Assembly (NCBI GenBank): GCA_003223245.1
Contig: QHYI01000122.1
Coordinates: forward strand, 1-43,003
Source of the DNA: Acidobacteriota bacterium
GTDB taxonomy: Bacteria; Acidobacteriota; Terriglobia; Acidiferrales; UBA7541
DNA: 43,003 nucleotides
Direction: 5' to 3'
In this document: piece after piece, positions 16,954 through 26,297 of the stretch
How the letters are laid out: each line of letters opens with the position of its first letter
Position numbering within the stretch: position 1 is the first letter of the stretch
The notes under the pieces: generated by a model
Seen by the model: only the letters and a program-made list of their open reading frames with translations
Databases searched by the model: none
Told to the model about the DNA's origin: nothing
Translations under genes and position numbers: made by a program

Positions 16954-18320
16954 GGAAAAAAAGGGCCAGCGGTCCGCGCAGCCCGCTTTGTCTTTTCAAT
17001 TTCCTTGTATTGCTTGGTCTCGTTTGCGCCCCTGCCGCGGGAGCGCAAACGCAGACTCCTTCAGTTTACGCGATCACACACGCAAAGATCTTCACGCTCG
17101 CGGGCTCTCCGATTGAAGACGGAACCCTGGTCATCCGCGACGGCAAGATTCGGGCGGTGGGAACGGCCGTGGAAGTGCCGGGCGGCGCCCAGGTGATTGA
17201 CGCGAAAGGGCTGCAAGTGTATCCCGGCTTGTTCGATGCGGTTACCCAGATGGGTTTGAGCGAAATCAGCGCCGTCAACTCTACCGTCGATACCACAGAA
17301 ACGGGAAACTACAACCCGGACGTTGTCGCCGCAACGGCCATCGCCCCATCGAGCGAGCATATTCCGGTTACCCGCGCTTCCGGTATCACCGAGGTCTTGG
17401 CGGTTCCGGCCAGCGGCGGATTTGATTCTGGCGGCGGCCGGGGAACTCTCGGCGGGCAAGCCTCCGCGATTCATCTTGCGGGATGGACCATCGATGAGAT
17501 GCTGATCAAAAAAAGCGCTGCGATGGTGCTCAAGTGGCCGCAAATCCAAACCCAGACTTTTGACTTCGCCACCTTTTCGCGCAAGGAAAAGCCGTACACC
17601 GAAGCCAAGCAGGAGTACGACAAGCAGGTCAATGAACTCAACGATTGGCTCGATCGCGCCCGCCACTACGCGCAGGCGATGGAGAAAGGTTCCGTATCGA
17701 AATACGACCGCGACCTGAAGCTCGAAGCTCTCGCGCCCGTCGTTCGCGGCGAACTTCCTGTCCTCGTTTTCGCTAATCGCGCGCGAGACATTCGCAACGC
17801 CGTCGCGTTTTGCGACAAGCAAAAGCTAAAAATGATCCTCGCGGGAGGCGAGGAAGCTTACAAAGTGAAGGACCTTCTTCGGTCGAAGGAGGTCCCCGTC
17901 GTTCTTCGTCCCATGCTCTCGCTTCCCCCGGAAGAAGACGATCCTTACGACCGCGAGCTCACCCAGCCCGCCGAGCTGGCGGCTGCCGGCGTGAAGATTG
18001 CCATCGCCAGCTTTGACAACTCGTTCGCGCGGCGCCTGGGACAAAATACTGCGAACGCCGTCGCGCACGGCTTGTCCTACGAAGAAGCGCTGCGCGCGGT
18101 CACGATGAATCCTGCGCAAATTTTTGGATTGGGAAGCCAGCTCGGCACCCTCGAGCAAGGCAAGATCGCCAACGTGATCGTCACCAACGGCGACCCCCTG
18201 GAATTGACCACTGAGGTGAAGTATCTGTTCATCAAAGGGCAGCTCACGTCGCTCGAAAACAAGCACCATCGCTTGTATGAGAAATATTCGAATCGGCCAA
18301 AGCCCTCAGCCGCTAATTAA
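16950..18320 (+). CDS. Second amidohydrolase-family protein lacking the metal site, secreted
   Basis: A 456-residue protein with a signal peptide (about 1-32). The fold ends are those of an amidohydrolase (AKIFTLAGSPIEDGTLVIRDG near the start and LGTLEQGKIANVIVTNGDP near the end). The expected HxH again is absent: the segment reads YPGLFDAVTQMG (91-102). The GTG start overlaps the previous stop as GTGA and follows GGAGGTG. It differs from the first gene by lacking the extra C-terminal beta domain. Together the three genes look like one active enzyme flanked by two catalytically altered relatives. It converges on the LLM oxidoreductase gene, with only seven bases between the two stop codons. 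Confidence 0.87.
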   Translation: MRKKRASGPRSPLCLFNFLVLLGLVCAPAAGAQTQTPSVYAITHAKIFTLAGSPIEDGTLVIRDGKIRAVGTAVEVPGGAQVIDAKGLQVYPGLFDAVTQMGLSEISAVNSTVDTTETGNYNPDVVAATAIAPSSEHIPVTRASGITEVLAVPASGGFDSGGGRGTLGGQASAIHLAGWTIDEMLIKKSAAMVLKWPQIQTQTFDFATFSRKEKPYTEAKQEYDKQVNELNDWLDRARHYAQAMEKGSVSKYDRDLKLEALAPVVRGELPVLVFANRARDIRNAVAFCDKQKLKMILAGGEEAYKVKDLLRSKEVPVVLRPMLSLPPEEDDPYDRELTQPAELAAAGVKIAIASFDNSFARRLGQNTANAVAHGLSYEEALRAVTMNPAQIFGLGSQLGTLEQGKIANVIVTNGDPLELTTEVKYLFIKGQLTSLENKHHRLYEKYSNRPKPSAAN

Positions 18321-18327
18321 GTGCAGC

Positions 18328-19245
18328 TCATCGAAGGGACTGCTTGTGGAGATCGAGAATCTCCCGGCTCAGCACGCGAAGCGCCTTTAAGCTTGTTTCC
18401 GGGTCGGGCATGGATTCGGGTTTTCCTTTGTAGGTATCAAGCAAAACGTATTCCGCTCCCAGGGACTGCAACTCCTGGAAATCCCGCCGGATTTGCTCGA
18501 TGTTGCCTTCGCCAGCCAGGCGCTGTTGTTCAGACAGCGGATGATCGGTTACCGTCATCATGATCCTCGGGCACAACCGAGGCAGGCGAGCTCCTTCTTC
18601 TTTCGCTAGCTTTTGCAATCGGGGCAATCCGACGTTCTTCAGCCAATCCATGCGAAACGGCAGCGGGTGCCAGGCATCTCCGAAACAGAGTGTGCGACGC
18701 AACGCTGCGTCGCTCATGCCGCCGATCCAAATCGGCGGATGCGGGGAGCGCACCGGCCGTGGTCCGGTATGCACGTTTTGAAACTTCATGGAACTTCCTT
18801 GGTGCGAAATTACATCATGGGTCCAGAAATCCCGGATAATCTTGAGGTATTCGTCGGTCAAGCGGCCGCGCTGGTGAAAAGGTATGCCTAGCGTCTCGAA
18901 CTCGTGTTGCGCCCAGCCGATTCCCACCGCAAAAATAAATCGTCCCCCGCTCAATTGGTCGATGTTGGCCGCCATCTTGGCCGTGTGCAGCGGATGGCGA
19001 TAGGGCACGATGGTTGCCGATGTGCCGAGTTCCAGTTTCCTGGTAATCCCTGAAAGCCACGCCAAAGTGACGAATGGGTCATAGAATGGCGCGGGGTAGC
19101 GACTGGCGACGTCCGGAGTGACCGCGACGTGGTCGGAAATCATCAAGAAGTGGTATCCGAGTTCTTCTACGCTTTGGGCAAGCCTCAGCAGCACGCTGGG
19201 GGTCGTGCCGCGGCCAAAGTTAAGCAGGTTGAACCCCACCTTCAT
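18328..19245 (-). CDS. LLM-class (luciferase-like) flavin/F420-type oxidoreductase
   Basis: A 305-residue TIM-barrel oxidoreductase of the luciferase-like monooxygenase superfamily, probably of the F420-dependent TIGR03619-like group. Motifs seen are MKVGFNLLNFGRG at the start, ISDHVAV, LELGTSATIVPYRHP, LSGGRFIFAVGIGW and PPIWIGGMSDAA. Such enzymes use reduced flavin or F420 and act on varied substrates, so nothing more precise can be said. The ATG at 19243-19245 follows GGAGG with a seven-base gap. The gene is divergent from the 511-residue secreted protein gene. Whether this organism makes F420 cannot be judged from this window. Confidence 0.88.
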   Translation of the reverse strand: MKVGFNLLNFGRGTTPSVLLRLAQSVEELGYHFLMISDHVAVTPDVASRYPAPFYDPFVTLAWLSGITRKLELGTSATIVPYRHPLHTAKMAANIDQLSGGRFIFAVGIGWAQHEFETLGIPFHQRGRLTDEYLKIIRDFWTHDVISHQGSSMKFQNVHTGPRPVRSPHPPIWIGGMSDAALRRTLCFGDAWHPLPFRMDWLKNVGLPRLQKLAKEEGARLPRLCPRIMMTVTDHPLSEQQRLAGEGNIEQIRRDFQELQSLGAEYVLLDTYKGKPESMPDPETSLKALRVLSREILDLHKQSLR

Positions 19246-19375
19246 GCGCGGTCCTCCGGAGTCTTTTTTTCAGGCCGGATTTCTGTGAGATGCCGCGGAG
19301 CGCAAATCGGGCATTTCTGCGCGCCGTCCGAAGAAAGCCAGATTTCTTGCAACTTTCGGCCTCCCTCTGCGTTTC

Positions 19376-19381
19376 TATAGT
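19376..19381 (+). promoter_or_regulatory. -10-like box abutting a start codon
   Basis: TATAGT (5 of 6 matches to the -10 consensus) ends seven bases before the ATG at 19389, and no ribosome binding site is visible. Transcription would start at or within a base or two of the ATG, making the mRNA leaderless. No good -35 box lies at the standard spacing, so the call is tentative. Confidence 0.3.
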
Positions 19382-19388
19382 TACAGCC

Positions 19389-20924
19389 ATGCGAACACGT
19401 GTTCTTGCCTGCCTTGTGGTCTTAACTCTTGGCCCCCTGCCCTTAGCCACTGCCGCGCAGCAGCCCGCGAAAATCGTTGAACAATATGTGAAGGCGGCGG
19501 GAGGAGGTCGCGCACTATCCAAAGTCCGCACCCTATCTTTGGAAGGCACCTTCACGACCGGCGAGGGAAAGTCCGGCACCTACACCCTCGATACCAAACT
19601 GCCTAACCGCTACTACGTGGAACTGCTCGTGGGCGACCAAAACTTGATTGAGGCGTATAACGGCAAGTCCGCATGGCACCGGGACGCCACCGGCGAGCTC
19701 GGCACGCTGGTCGGTGCGGATGGGATGCAACTGGAAGCGGCCGCCCAGTATTACAACTCGCGCCTCGTCAACCCAAAGAAGGAAAAAATGGCGCTGGCGA
19801 TTGTGGGTATCGCGCAAGTTCGCGGCCAAGAGGCCCTGGAACTTGAAGTAACTAGCGCCACCGGTATGAAGCGCCATGTGTTCTTCGACCGGCAAACTCA
19901 TTTGATCGTGAAGGAAGCCGCGGCCGTTGGCGGTGTCGAAGAAGAGATCCTTTACGACGACTACCGAGCAGTGGAAGGTGTCAAACTTCCCCACAGGATT
20001 GAGCTCGAACGCGGCGGCGCAAAGTACAACATCACTCTCACGCGCGCAACCATCAACGGCACCGTTGGCGAGCGCGTTTTCGATTTCCCGATCAAGTCCC
20101 AGGTCAAACTGCCCGACCTCAAGGCCCTCTTCAAAGAAATTGACGACAACCAGAAAGCCATCGACAAGATCAAAGAAAACTACGCCGGTACCGAAACGGA
20201 GGAAGAAACGGAATACGACGGAGAGGGAAAAGTGAAGAAGCACGAGGCGCGCGAATCCACCTTCTTCTACCTCGACGGCGATGAAATCACCACGCTGGTG
20301 AAAAAAGACGGCAAGCCGCTCGGTGAAAAGGAACAAGAAAAGGAAAATGAGCAGGTCCGGAAGCGCATCGAAGAACACGAGAAGCGCCAGGCCAAAAAAG
20401 AAGCCAAAGAGGAGAAGGCCGCCGAACACGGAAAAGACGACAGCAAAGACAAAGATGAGCCGGGCATCGAAGTCTTTTTGCGCGCCTGCCAGTTCGTGAA
20501 CCCACGCCGCGAGCGTTTTCGTGGCCAAGACGTTCTGGTTTTCGATTTTGAGCCGAATCCGGAGTTCAAGCCGCACACGCTGGTAGAAAAAATTGTCCAG
20601 AAACTTGCCGGTGTCATTTGGGTGGACGAAAAAGCCCATGATGTCGCGCGGCTGGAAGCTTATTTTGTCAGCGACGCGAGAATTGCGGGCGGCCTGCTCG
20701 CCAGTGTGCAGAAGGGTACGAGCTTTGTTTTCGAGCAAGCCTTTATCAACAACGAAGTGTGGCTTCCAACCTATATGGAGGGACACCTTGGTGCGCGGGT
20801 GTTGCTCGTGAAAGGGTTCAAGGTGAGCTTCGTGACGCGCTATTCCGACTACAAGAAATTCAATGTGCAAACGCTTTCCACGGTCGCCAAACCCAAAACC
20901 GCCGCGCCGCCTTCCCAGCCCTGA
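19389..20924 (+). CDS. Secreted two-lobed protein of unknown function (LolA-like)
   Basis: A 511-residue protein that I do not recognise. It starts with a signal peptide (RTRVLACLVVLTLGPLPLA), cleaved near AAQQ. The first lobe (about 25-245) looks like the beta-rich LolA/outer-membrane-lipoprotein-sorting fold: repeated strands after IVEQYVKAAGGGRALSKVRT and a line such as FFDRQTHLIVKEAA. A highly charged Lys/Glu/Asp linker (about 310-380) separates it from a second beta-rich lobe (about 390-490) with FFxGxx-type strands such as FRGQDVLVFDFEPN. The start was set at the ATG that opens the signal peptide; an in-frame start 33 codons upstream would hide it. The radical SAM gene follows after 60 bases on the same strand and may be co-transcribed. 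Confidence 0.8.
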   Translation: MRTRVLACLVVLTLGPLPLATAAQQPAKIVEQYVKAAGGGRALSKVRTLSLEGTFTTGEGKSGTYTLDTKLPNRYYVELLVGDQNLIEAYNGKSAWHRDATGELGTLVGADGMQLEAAAQYYNSRLVNPKKEKMALAIVGIAQVRGQEALELEVTSATGMKRHVFFDRQTHLIVKEAAAVGGVEEEILYDDYRAVEGVKLPHRIELERGGAKYNITLTRATINGTVGERVFDFPIKSQVKLPDLKALFKEIDDNQKAIDKIKENYAGTETEEETEYDGEGKVKKHEARESTFFYLDGDEITTLVKKDGKPLGEKEQEKENEQVRKRIEEHEKRQAKKEAKEEKAAEHGKDDSKDKDEPGIEVFLRACQFVNPRRERFRGQDVLVFDFEPNPEFKPHTLVEKIVQKLAGVIWVDEKAHDVARLEAYFVSDARIAGGLLASVQKGTSFVFEQAFINNEVWLPTYMEGHLGARVLLVKGFKVSFVTRYSDYKKFNVQTLSTVAKPKTAAPPSQP

Positions 20925-20984
20925 ACGCGGCGGCCAGGGTCTCGTGGCACAAAAAAGGGCAGGAATCCCAGGAGAGCAGCCGGC

Positions 20985-22085
20985 GTGCCTGCGTTTGCAT
21001 CCAAGAACATGTCCATGTCGGAACCAAATCCCAGTATGACCCCGCGCGAGCTCCTTCGCGCCTGGGGTAGGATCTTGCGCGGCAATTTGCCGATGCTCTC
21101 GATCGAGATCACACGGGAATGTCCTTTGAGTTGTCCCGGTTGTTATGCTTACGGCGAATCCCACCTGGCGGGCGGCTTGCAATTGCGCGACCTGAGCGAT
21201 GCCAGAGGCGACTCCCTGGTCCGCGGCGTGTTGCAGCTCGTGCGCAAACATCGGCCGATGCACGTGTCCCTGGTTGGGGGTGAGCCTCTGATCCGCCACC
21301 GCGAATTGAGCGCGATTCTGCCCGTGCTCAGCTCCGAAAACATCTTCACGCTGGTGGTAACCAGCGGCGTCATTCTTATTCCCCTCGAGTGGATGAAGCT
21401 GCCACGCGTACGCGTGGCGGTCTCCGTGGACGGACTTCCGGAGCATCATGATATCCGCCGAGCGCCTGCCACCTACGACCGCATTCTGAAGAACATTTCC
21501 GGACGCGAAGTGAATATTCATTGGGTGATTACCCGGCCCATGCTGGAGCGCCCCAACTACTTCGAGGAATACGTTTCCTTTTGGAGTGCCCGGCCGGAAG
21601 TGAACCGCATCTGGGTTAGTTTCTACACGCCGCAAAAGGACGAGCAGAGTGCCGAAATGCTCACGGTCGCGAATCGCGAGTCTGCTGTCGCGCAACTCAC
21701 GGAGCTCGCGAAACTGCACCCCAAACTGGTTTTCAATGCAGGGATCGCCCAAGCTTTCCTCCGCCCGCCGGAAAACCCTGACGACTGCCTTTTCGCAAAA
21801 ATGTCTGCAAACTACTCCGCGGATTTGCAGAGCCGCGTCGAGCCCTGCGTCTTTGGCGGAACTCCGGACTGTTCCCAGTGCGGCTGCATGGCCAGCACGG
21901 GTTTACATTGGGTCCGCGGCGTGAGGGTTGCCGGAGAGCTGAAGGTCGGCGATTTCGTGGCCGCTTCGATTCGAATCGGCTCGTTCATGAATCGACTCAG
22001 GCGGAAACCCGTTCACCCCTCGCGCTGGAGTCCTCGCGAACCACAGCTCTCAAGTCCTTCCGACCTGGTGCAAATTAAGACTTGA
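20985..22085 (+). CDS. Radical SAM protein with C-terminal cysteine cluster
   Basis: A 366-residue radical SAM enzyme. The cluster-binding CxxxCxxC motif is seen as ECPLSCPGCYAYGE near residues 45-58. The S-adenosylmethionine-binding GGEP motif follows (SLVGGEPLIRH). A second group of cysteines near the C terminus (CVFGGTPDC, SQCGC) suggests an extra iron-sulfur cluster, as in SPASM or twitch domains. Proteins of this kind modify peptides, cofactors or lipids. No substrate peptide or partner gene can be pointed to here. I used the GTG at 20985, which has GGAGAG eight or nine bases upstream; ATG codons at 21009 and 21015 are alternatives. Confidence 0.88.
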   Translation: MPAFASKNMSMSEPNPSMTPRELLRAWGRILRGNLPMLSIEITRECPLSCPGCYAYGESHLAGGLQLRDLSDARGDSLVRGVLQLVRKHRPMHVSLVGGEPLIRHRELSAILPVLSSENIFTLVVTSGVILIPLEWMKLPRVRVAVSVDGLPEHHDIRRAPATYDRILKNISGREVNIHWVITRPMLERPNYFEEYVSFWSARPEVNRIWVSFYTPQKDEQSAEMLTVANRESAVAQLTELAKLHPKLVFNAGIAQAFLRPPENPDDCLFAKMSANYSADLQSRVEPCVFGGTPDCSQCGCMASTGLHWVRGVRVAGELKVGDFVAASIRIGSFMNRLRRKPVHPSRWSPREPQLSSPSDLVQIKT

Positions 22086-22167
22086 TTTGCCTAACTTCTG
22101 GTCCCCGGTAACGGAAAATAGTGAAATAAGTAGCGGCCAATTTTCAGCACAAGCGGTTAGATCGTTC

Positions 22168-24621
22168 TCACTCTTCGCGCAGGATGCGAACGGGCTCGAT
22201 GCGCGTGGCGCGATACGCCGGAATGATGGTTGCCACGATGCCAACGAGCAGAAGAAGAAGAGCGACGGCCGCAAACGTGAGTGGGTCCGTGGCGCGAACG
22301 CCGAAAATGAGCGAAGAGACCACCCGGCTGAGCGCCAAAGCGGCGGCGAGACCAAGCGCGACACCGACGAGGATCGGTTTCAGTCCGTCCCTGAGAACCA
22401 TCCGAATGACGTCGTTGTTGGAGGCGCCAAGGGCCATGCGAATGCCGATTTCGCGGACGCGCCGACGAACCGTGTAAGAGAGCACGCTGTAGATGCCGAC
22501 AGCGGCAAGAATCAACGCGAGCCCTGCGAAGCTTGCGAGCAGAAGCATGTTGAACCGTTGAGGAGAAACAGACTTCGCCATCACGTCGTTCATGCTCATC
22601 ACGTCGACGATAGGAAGATCCGGGCCGACTTCGTGGATCGCCTTAGTCACGGAGGAAGCAGAATTCATCGGATCGGAACTGGTGCGGATGGCGAAGGTCA
22701 TGCCGAAGGAGCGCCAGGGCTCGCTCGGAGGAGCAGTGAGCTGCCCGAGCGCGTGGTAAATGGTTGCGGCTGGGCGAGTCTCGTCGAGAGCATCCTGTTT
22801 GGTATCCCCCACGATGCCGACAATTTCCCGAACGACATGGGGATAAAAAGTCAGCGTGAGATGCCGGCCAATGGGGTCTTCGTTGGGCCAGAAACGGCGA
22901 GCCAAAGAGTCGCTGATGAGCACTGCGCCGGGTCTCCCCGCAACGTCGGAGTCGGTGAGGTCGCGGCCTCGAACGATAGGAATGTGCATCGCGCGGAGGT
23001 AGCCGGGACTAATCACGCGAACGTCCACTTCGGGCTGGTCGGACATCTGCGCGACGGGGCGGCCCTCGATGGAAAACGGCTGAATCGAGCCGCCCCCGTT
23101 TAGCGGCAAGCTGTCGATGACGCCCGCGGAATCGACCCCGGGAAGAGCCCGGATTCGCGTCAGGACGTCCTGGAAAAAGCTAATTTGGCCGGCAGGAGAC
23201 GAATAACGGTTTGGCGGCAGCGGGACGGTCATGGTGAGCACATTGTGTGGATCAAAGCCAGGCTGGACTTTGCGAAGCTCCCAGAGGCTGCGGATCATGA
23301 GCCCGGCGCCGATGAGCAGCACTAAACAGAGTGCGACCTCGGAGACGACGAGAAGGCGGCGCGTTCGGCCGCCGCGGGCATGCGAGCTGCCGCGGCTCTG
23401 GCCTTGTTTGAGGGCTTCGTTGACATCCGCTTTCGTGAAGCGCACTGAGGGAATAAGGCCTGCCAAGACGCCGGCAACCACCCAAAGCAAGAGCGTAAAA
23501 GCGAGCACCGGAACATCCACAGTGATTTGCATAAACGCTGGAATGCGGTCGCCGAGGACCTTCACGATCAAGGCCATACCAAAGCGAGCAAGGAATAGGC
23601 CGAGCGCTCCGCCCACAACCGAGACAAGCACGGTTTCGGCAAGAATCTGACGCAGGACAACCAGGCGGCTGGCGCCAAGCGCAGTTCGAATCGCGATTTC
23701 CTTGCGCCGCGCGAGAGTCTTAGCCAGAACAAGATTCGCCACGTTCGCGCAAGCAATAAGCAAAACGAAAGCGACAGCGCCGAGCAGAACGAGCAGCGCC
23801 GGCCGCACATCGCCAACCAGCTGCTCCCGCAGAGGCACGATGATGGCGCCCCAGCCTTTATCATCTTCGGGATAAAGCTGTTCAAGGCGCGTCGAGATGG
23901 CGCTCAGTTCGGCCTGCGCCTGTCGCATGTCCACGCCTTTCTTCAACCGGGCGATGACGCCGTAGTTGTGATTGCCGCGAACGGCGCGAATTTCATTGGT
24001 CCAAGCGAGCGGAACCCAAATCTTGGCCCAACTGGGAAACTGCAGAGTCCCCGGCATCACGCCGACGACGGAATAGGTCACGCCGTCAAGTAGGATGCTG
24101 CGGCCAAGGACGTCAGGGTCGGAGGCAAAGTGATCGCGCCAGAAGTTGTAGCCAAGGACAACAACCCTGCCCTGTCCAGGGAGGTCTTCGGCGGGCGTGA
24201 AAGTGCGGCCCAGCAGCGGCCGGACGCGAAGTAGGGGAAAGAAGTCAGACGCCACGGCACCGGCCTGGATGTCTTCGGGCTGTTCCGTGCCGCCGACCGT
24301 GAATGACCGGAAGCCGTACGCCGCCATTTGTTCGAACGAAGAGCTTTGGCTCTTCCAGTCCAGATAGTTGGCGGGAGAAACCGCAAACCTAGTCAGGCCC
24401 GGGAAGCTCTTGGCCGGCGGAACGTGCCAGACCTGCATGATGCGCGAGGGATCGTCGAAGGGCAGGGGGCGGAGCAGCACGGCGTTGACGACGGAGAAAA
24501 TCGCGGTGTTGGCGCCAATGCCCAGAGCAAGCACGAGGATGGCGGCCGCCGAGAACGCTTTATTGCGCCGCAGGGTACGCAGGGAAAAACGCAAGTCGGA
24601 AAACAGGTTTCTCAGAGACAT
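22168..24621 (-). CDS. ABC transporter permease of the acidobacterial duplicated (ADOP) MacB-like type
   Basis: An 817-residue permease made of two halves of the MacB/FtsX type. An N-terminal helix (KAFSAAAILVLALGIGANTAIFS) is followed by a large periplasmic MacB core domain and three membrane helices (including LLGAVAFVLLIACANVANLVLA). The second half repeats the pattern and ends with three helices and the short RIEPVRILREE tail. No ATPase domain or ATPase gene is adjacent, which is usual for this family, hence 'orphan'. The family is very abundant in Acidobacteria, from established knowledge. The ATG at 24619-24621 follows GGAGGAG; an in-frame start 14 codons upstream lacks that signal. Likely roles are macrolide or lipoprotein-type export or envelope stress; the substrate is unknown. 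Confidence 0.94.
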   Translation of the reverse strand: MSLRNLFSDLRFSLRTLRRNKAFSAAAILVLALGIGANTAIFSVVNAVLLRPLPFDDPSRIMQVWHVPPAKSFPGLTRFAVSPANYLDWKSQSSSFEQMAAYGFRSFTVGGTEQPEDIQAGAVASDFFPLLRVRPLLGRTFTPAEDLPGQGRVVVLGYNFWRDHFASDPDVLGRSILLDGVTYSVVGVMPGTLQFPSWAKIWVPLAWTNEIRAVRGNHNYGVIARLKKGVDMRQAQAELSAISTRLEQLYPEDDKGWGAIIVPLREQLVGDVRPALLVLLGAVAFVLLIACANVANLVLAKTLARRKEIAIRTALGASRLVVLRQILAETVLVSVVGGALGLFLARFGMALIVKVLGDRIPAFMQITVDVPVLAFTLLLWVVAGVLAGLIPSVRFTKADVNEALKQGQSRGSSHARGGRTRRLLVVSEVALCLVLLIGAGLMIRSLWELRKVQPGFDPHNVLTMTVPLPPNRYSSPAGQISFFQDVLTRIRALPGVDSAGVIDSLPLNGGGSIQPFSIEGRPVAQMSDQPEVDVRVISPGYLRAMHIPIVRGRDLTDSDVAGRPGAVLISDSLARRFWPNEDPIGRHLTLTFYPHVVREIVGIVGDTKQDALDETRPAATIYHALGQLTAPPSEPWRSFGMTFAIRTSSDPMNSASSVTKAIHEVGPDLPIVDVMSMNDVMAKSVSPQRFNMLLLASFAGLALILAAVGIYSVLSYTVRRRVREIGIRMALGASNNDVIRMVLRDGLKPILVGVALGLAAALALSRVVSSLIFGVRATDPLTFAAVALLLLLVGIVATIIPAYRATRIEPVRILREE

Positions 24622-24684
24622 GAACTCCTCCGGTTGCTGGATGGGCCGCCAAGATGGTGACATTCACTAAAACGAGGAAAAGAG

Positions 24685-24712
24685 AAAATAGTTTCCTGAA
24701 AAATACGGTCAA
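24685..24712 (-). promoter_or_regulatory. Candidate promoter for the ABC permease
   Basis: On the minus strand TTGACC (5 of 6) at 24707-24712 is followed after 16 bases by TATTTT (4 of 6) at 24685-24690. It lies about 65 bases upstream of the permease ATG and is well placed for it. Confidence 0.45.
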
Positions 24713-24800
24713 CTGCCCCAGGCCGACGCGGGAGCGGCGGGGCCCGCGCTGCAAAAAAGCATGAGCGAGGTGAATGGGGGCGGACCGCGTGGCTAGTTTC

Positions 24801-24830
24801 TTGACGGGCGCGCGCCTGAGGGCATAGAGT
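24801..24830 (+). promoter_or_regulatory. Candidate promoter for the MFS transporter
   Basis: TTGACG (5 of 6) at 24801-24806 is followed after 18 bases by TAGAGT (4 of 6) at 24825-24830. The transporter ATG is about 58 bases downstream. This is one of the better promoter matches in the window. Confidence 0.45.
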
Positions 24831-24887
24831 TTTTGCAAACTTAGCCGGAATCTGTGCGCTGAACGCCTGCCGTCAGCGACACCCTGG

Positions 24888-26252
24888 ATGGAGCCTTTGG
24901 CGAGCAGAGAGCACACGGAAGCAATCGCAGGCCGCCTGGCGGGCAGCGCCGACTCCCTCGAAACCAGAACCATTCAGAAAGTGCAGATTCGGCTAATCCC
25001 TTTCCTGTTCCTGCTTTATGTAGTCGCGATGGTCGACCGCATCAATATCGGCTTTGCCGCGTTGACCATGAACAAGGACTTGCGTCTGAGCAGCCAGCAA
25101 TACTCCATTGCCGCGGGGATTTTCTTCATCGGGTATTTTCTTTTTGAAGTGCCCAGCAATTTGATCTTGCACAAGGTCGGGGCGCGGGTGTGGATTGCCC
25201 GCATTCTTTTGAGTTGGGGCTTGGTGGCCTCGCTGACCGGCCTGGTAGAGACTGTCCATCAGTTATACGCCGCGCGCGTTCTGCTGGGGTTTGCCGAAGC
25301 GGGGTATTTTCCGGGAATCGTGCTGTACATGACCTATTGGTTTCGCCAGCGGGAGCAAGCGCGAGCGCTGTCGCTGTTCCTGACCGGATATGCCGTTACC
25401 AACATCGTAGGCGCGCCGGTCTCGGGCTTTATTCTGGATCACGTAGATTGGCTGGGCATGGGAAGCTGGCGATGGCTCCTGATTCTCGAAGGAATTCCCG
25501 CCGTCGTTCTCGGCATCCTCACGCGGTTCATTCTGCCCAACCGTCCGAGCGAAGCAGAGTTTCTGACGACGGAAGAAAAGGAGTGGCTGAAAAAGGAATT
25601 AGACCAGGAAGAGCAGCAGAAATTGCAGCAAAGGCGGCATTCCGCGTGGCAAGGACTCACCAACGGGCGAGTGTGGCACCTCGTGGCCATCTATTTCGGA
25701 ATAATGATTGGCGCCTACACCATGAGCTTTTTCATGCCAAAGCTGGTGCAATCCCTGTCAAGCAAGTATTCCAACAGCCTGATCGGGTACCTGGTCATGA
25801 TTCCTTACCTGGCGGCGCTCGGCGGAATGATCCTGGTTGGCCGCAGCTCGGACCGCCGGATGGAGCGGCGCCATCACGCGGCGAGCGCTTTGCTTGTGGG
25901 AGGAATGGGATTTTTGTCGCTGACGGCGATGCACTCACCGGTTGTCACGATTGTTCTGCTTTCGCTTCTCATGGCTGGCTATTGCAGCGCGCTCAGCCCG
26001 TTTTGGGCGATGCCCAACGAGTTCTTGACGGGTTTCTCGGCTGCCAGCGGAATCGCGGTCATCAATTCGTTTGGAAACTTAGGGGGGTTTTTTGGACCCT
26101 CGGTCGTCGGGTTCATCACGCAAAAAACGGGCGCTTTTTACGGCGGCCTGGCCTTCGCGGGAATTTGCATGCTGCTTGCCGCCATTCTGGTATGGCTTCT
26201 TCCCCACAGGGCCACCGAGGCGAAGCCCGCAGGAGGGCAAGAGAATCGCTGA
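24888..26252 (+). CDS. MFS transporter, anion:cation symporter (ACS) family
   Basis: A 454-residue twelve-helix transporter of the major facilitator superfamily. The MVDRINIGFAALTMNKDL loop and the RxxxGxxxxG-type motif in RVLLGFAEAGYFPG mark it as the ACS family, whose members import organic anions such as tartrate, phthalate or sugar acids. The central loop is charged (EEKEWLKKELDQEEQQ). The next gene, a secreted M20-type amidohydrolase, starts 45 bases downstream, so the two are probably co-transcribed and handle one substrate class, for example a ureido or N-carbamoyl compound. That pairing is an inference. The ATG has no strong ribosome binding site. The substrate cannot be read from sequence. 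Confidence 0.9.
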   Translation: MEPLASREHTEAIAGRLAGSADSLETRTIQKVQIRLIPFLFLLYVVAMVDRINIGFAALTMNKDLRLSSQQYSIAAGIFFIGYFLFEVPSNLILHKVGARVWIARILLSWGLVASLTGLVETVHQLYAARVLLGFAEAGYFPGIVLYMTYWFRQREQARALSLFLTGYAVTNIVGAPVSGFILDHVDWLGMGSWRWLLILEGIPAVVLGILTRFILPNRPSEAEFLTTEEKEWLKKELDQEEQQKLQQRRHSAWQGLTNGRVWHLVAIYFGIMIGAYTMSFFMPKLVQSLSSKYSNSLIGYLVMIPYLAALGGMILVGRSSDRRMERRHHAASALLVGGMGFLSLTAMHSPVVTIVLLSLLMAGYCSALSPFWAMPNEFLTGFSAASGIAVINSFGNLGGFFGPSVVGFITQKTGAFYGGLAFAGICMLLAAILVWLLPHRATEAKPAGGQENR

Positions 26253-26297
26253 ACTGCAGTCGAAACGTCGCTTCATGAGGAACAGAGGAGCGGGATC

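Noticed and set aside
19533-21752. Long open frame on the minus strand opposite the secreted protein and the radical SAM gene
   Set aside because: Its product has no recognisable domain and is rich in His, Arg and Phe, as expected for the antisense of a GC-rich gene; the plus-strand genes have clear motifs.
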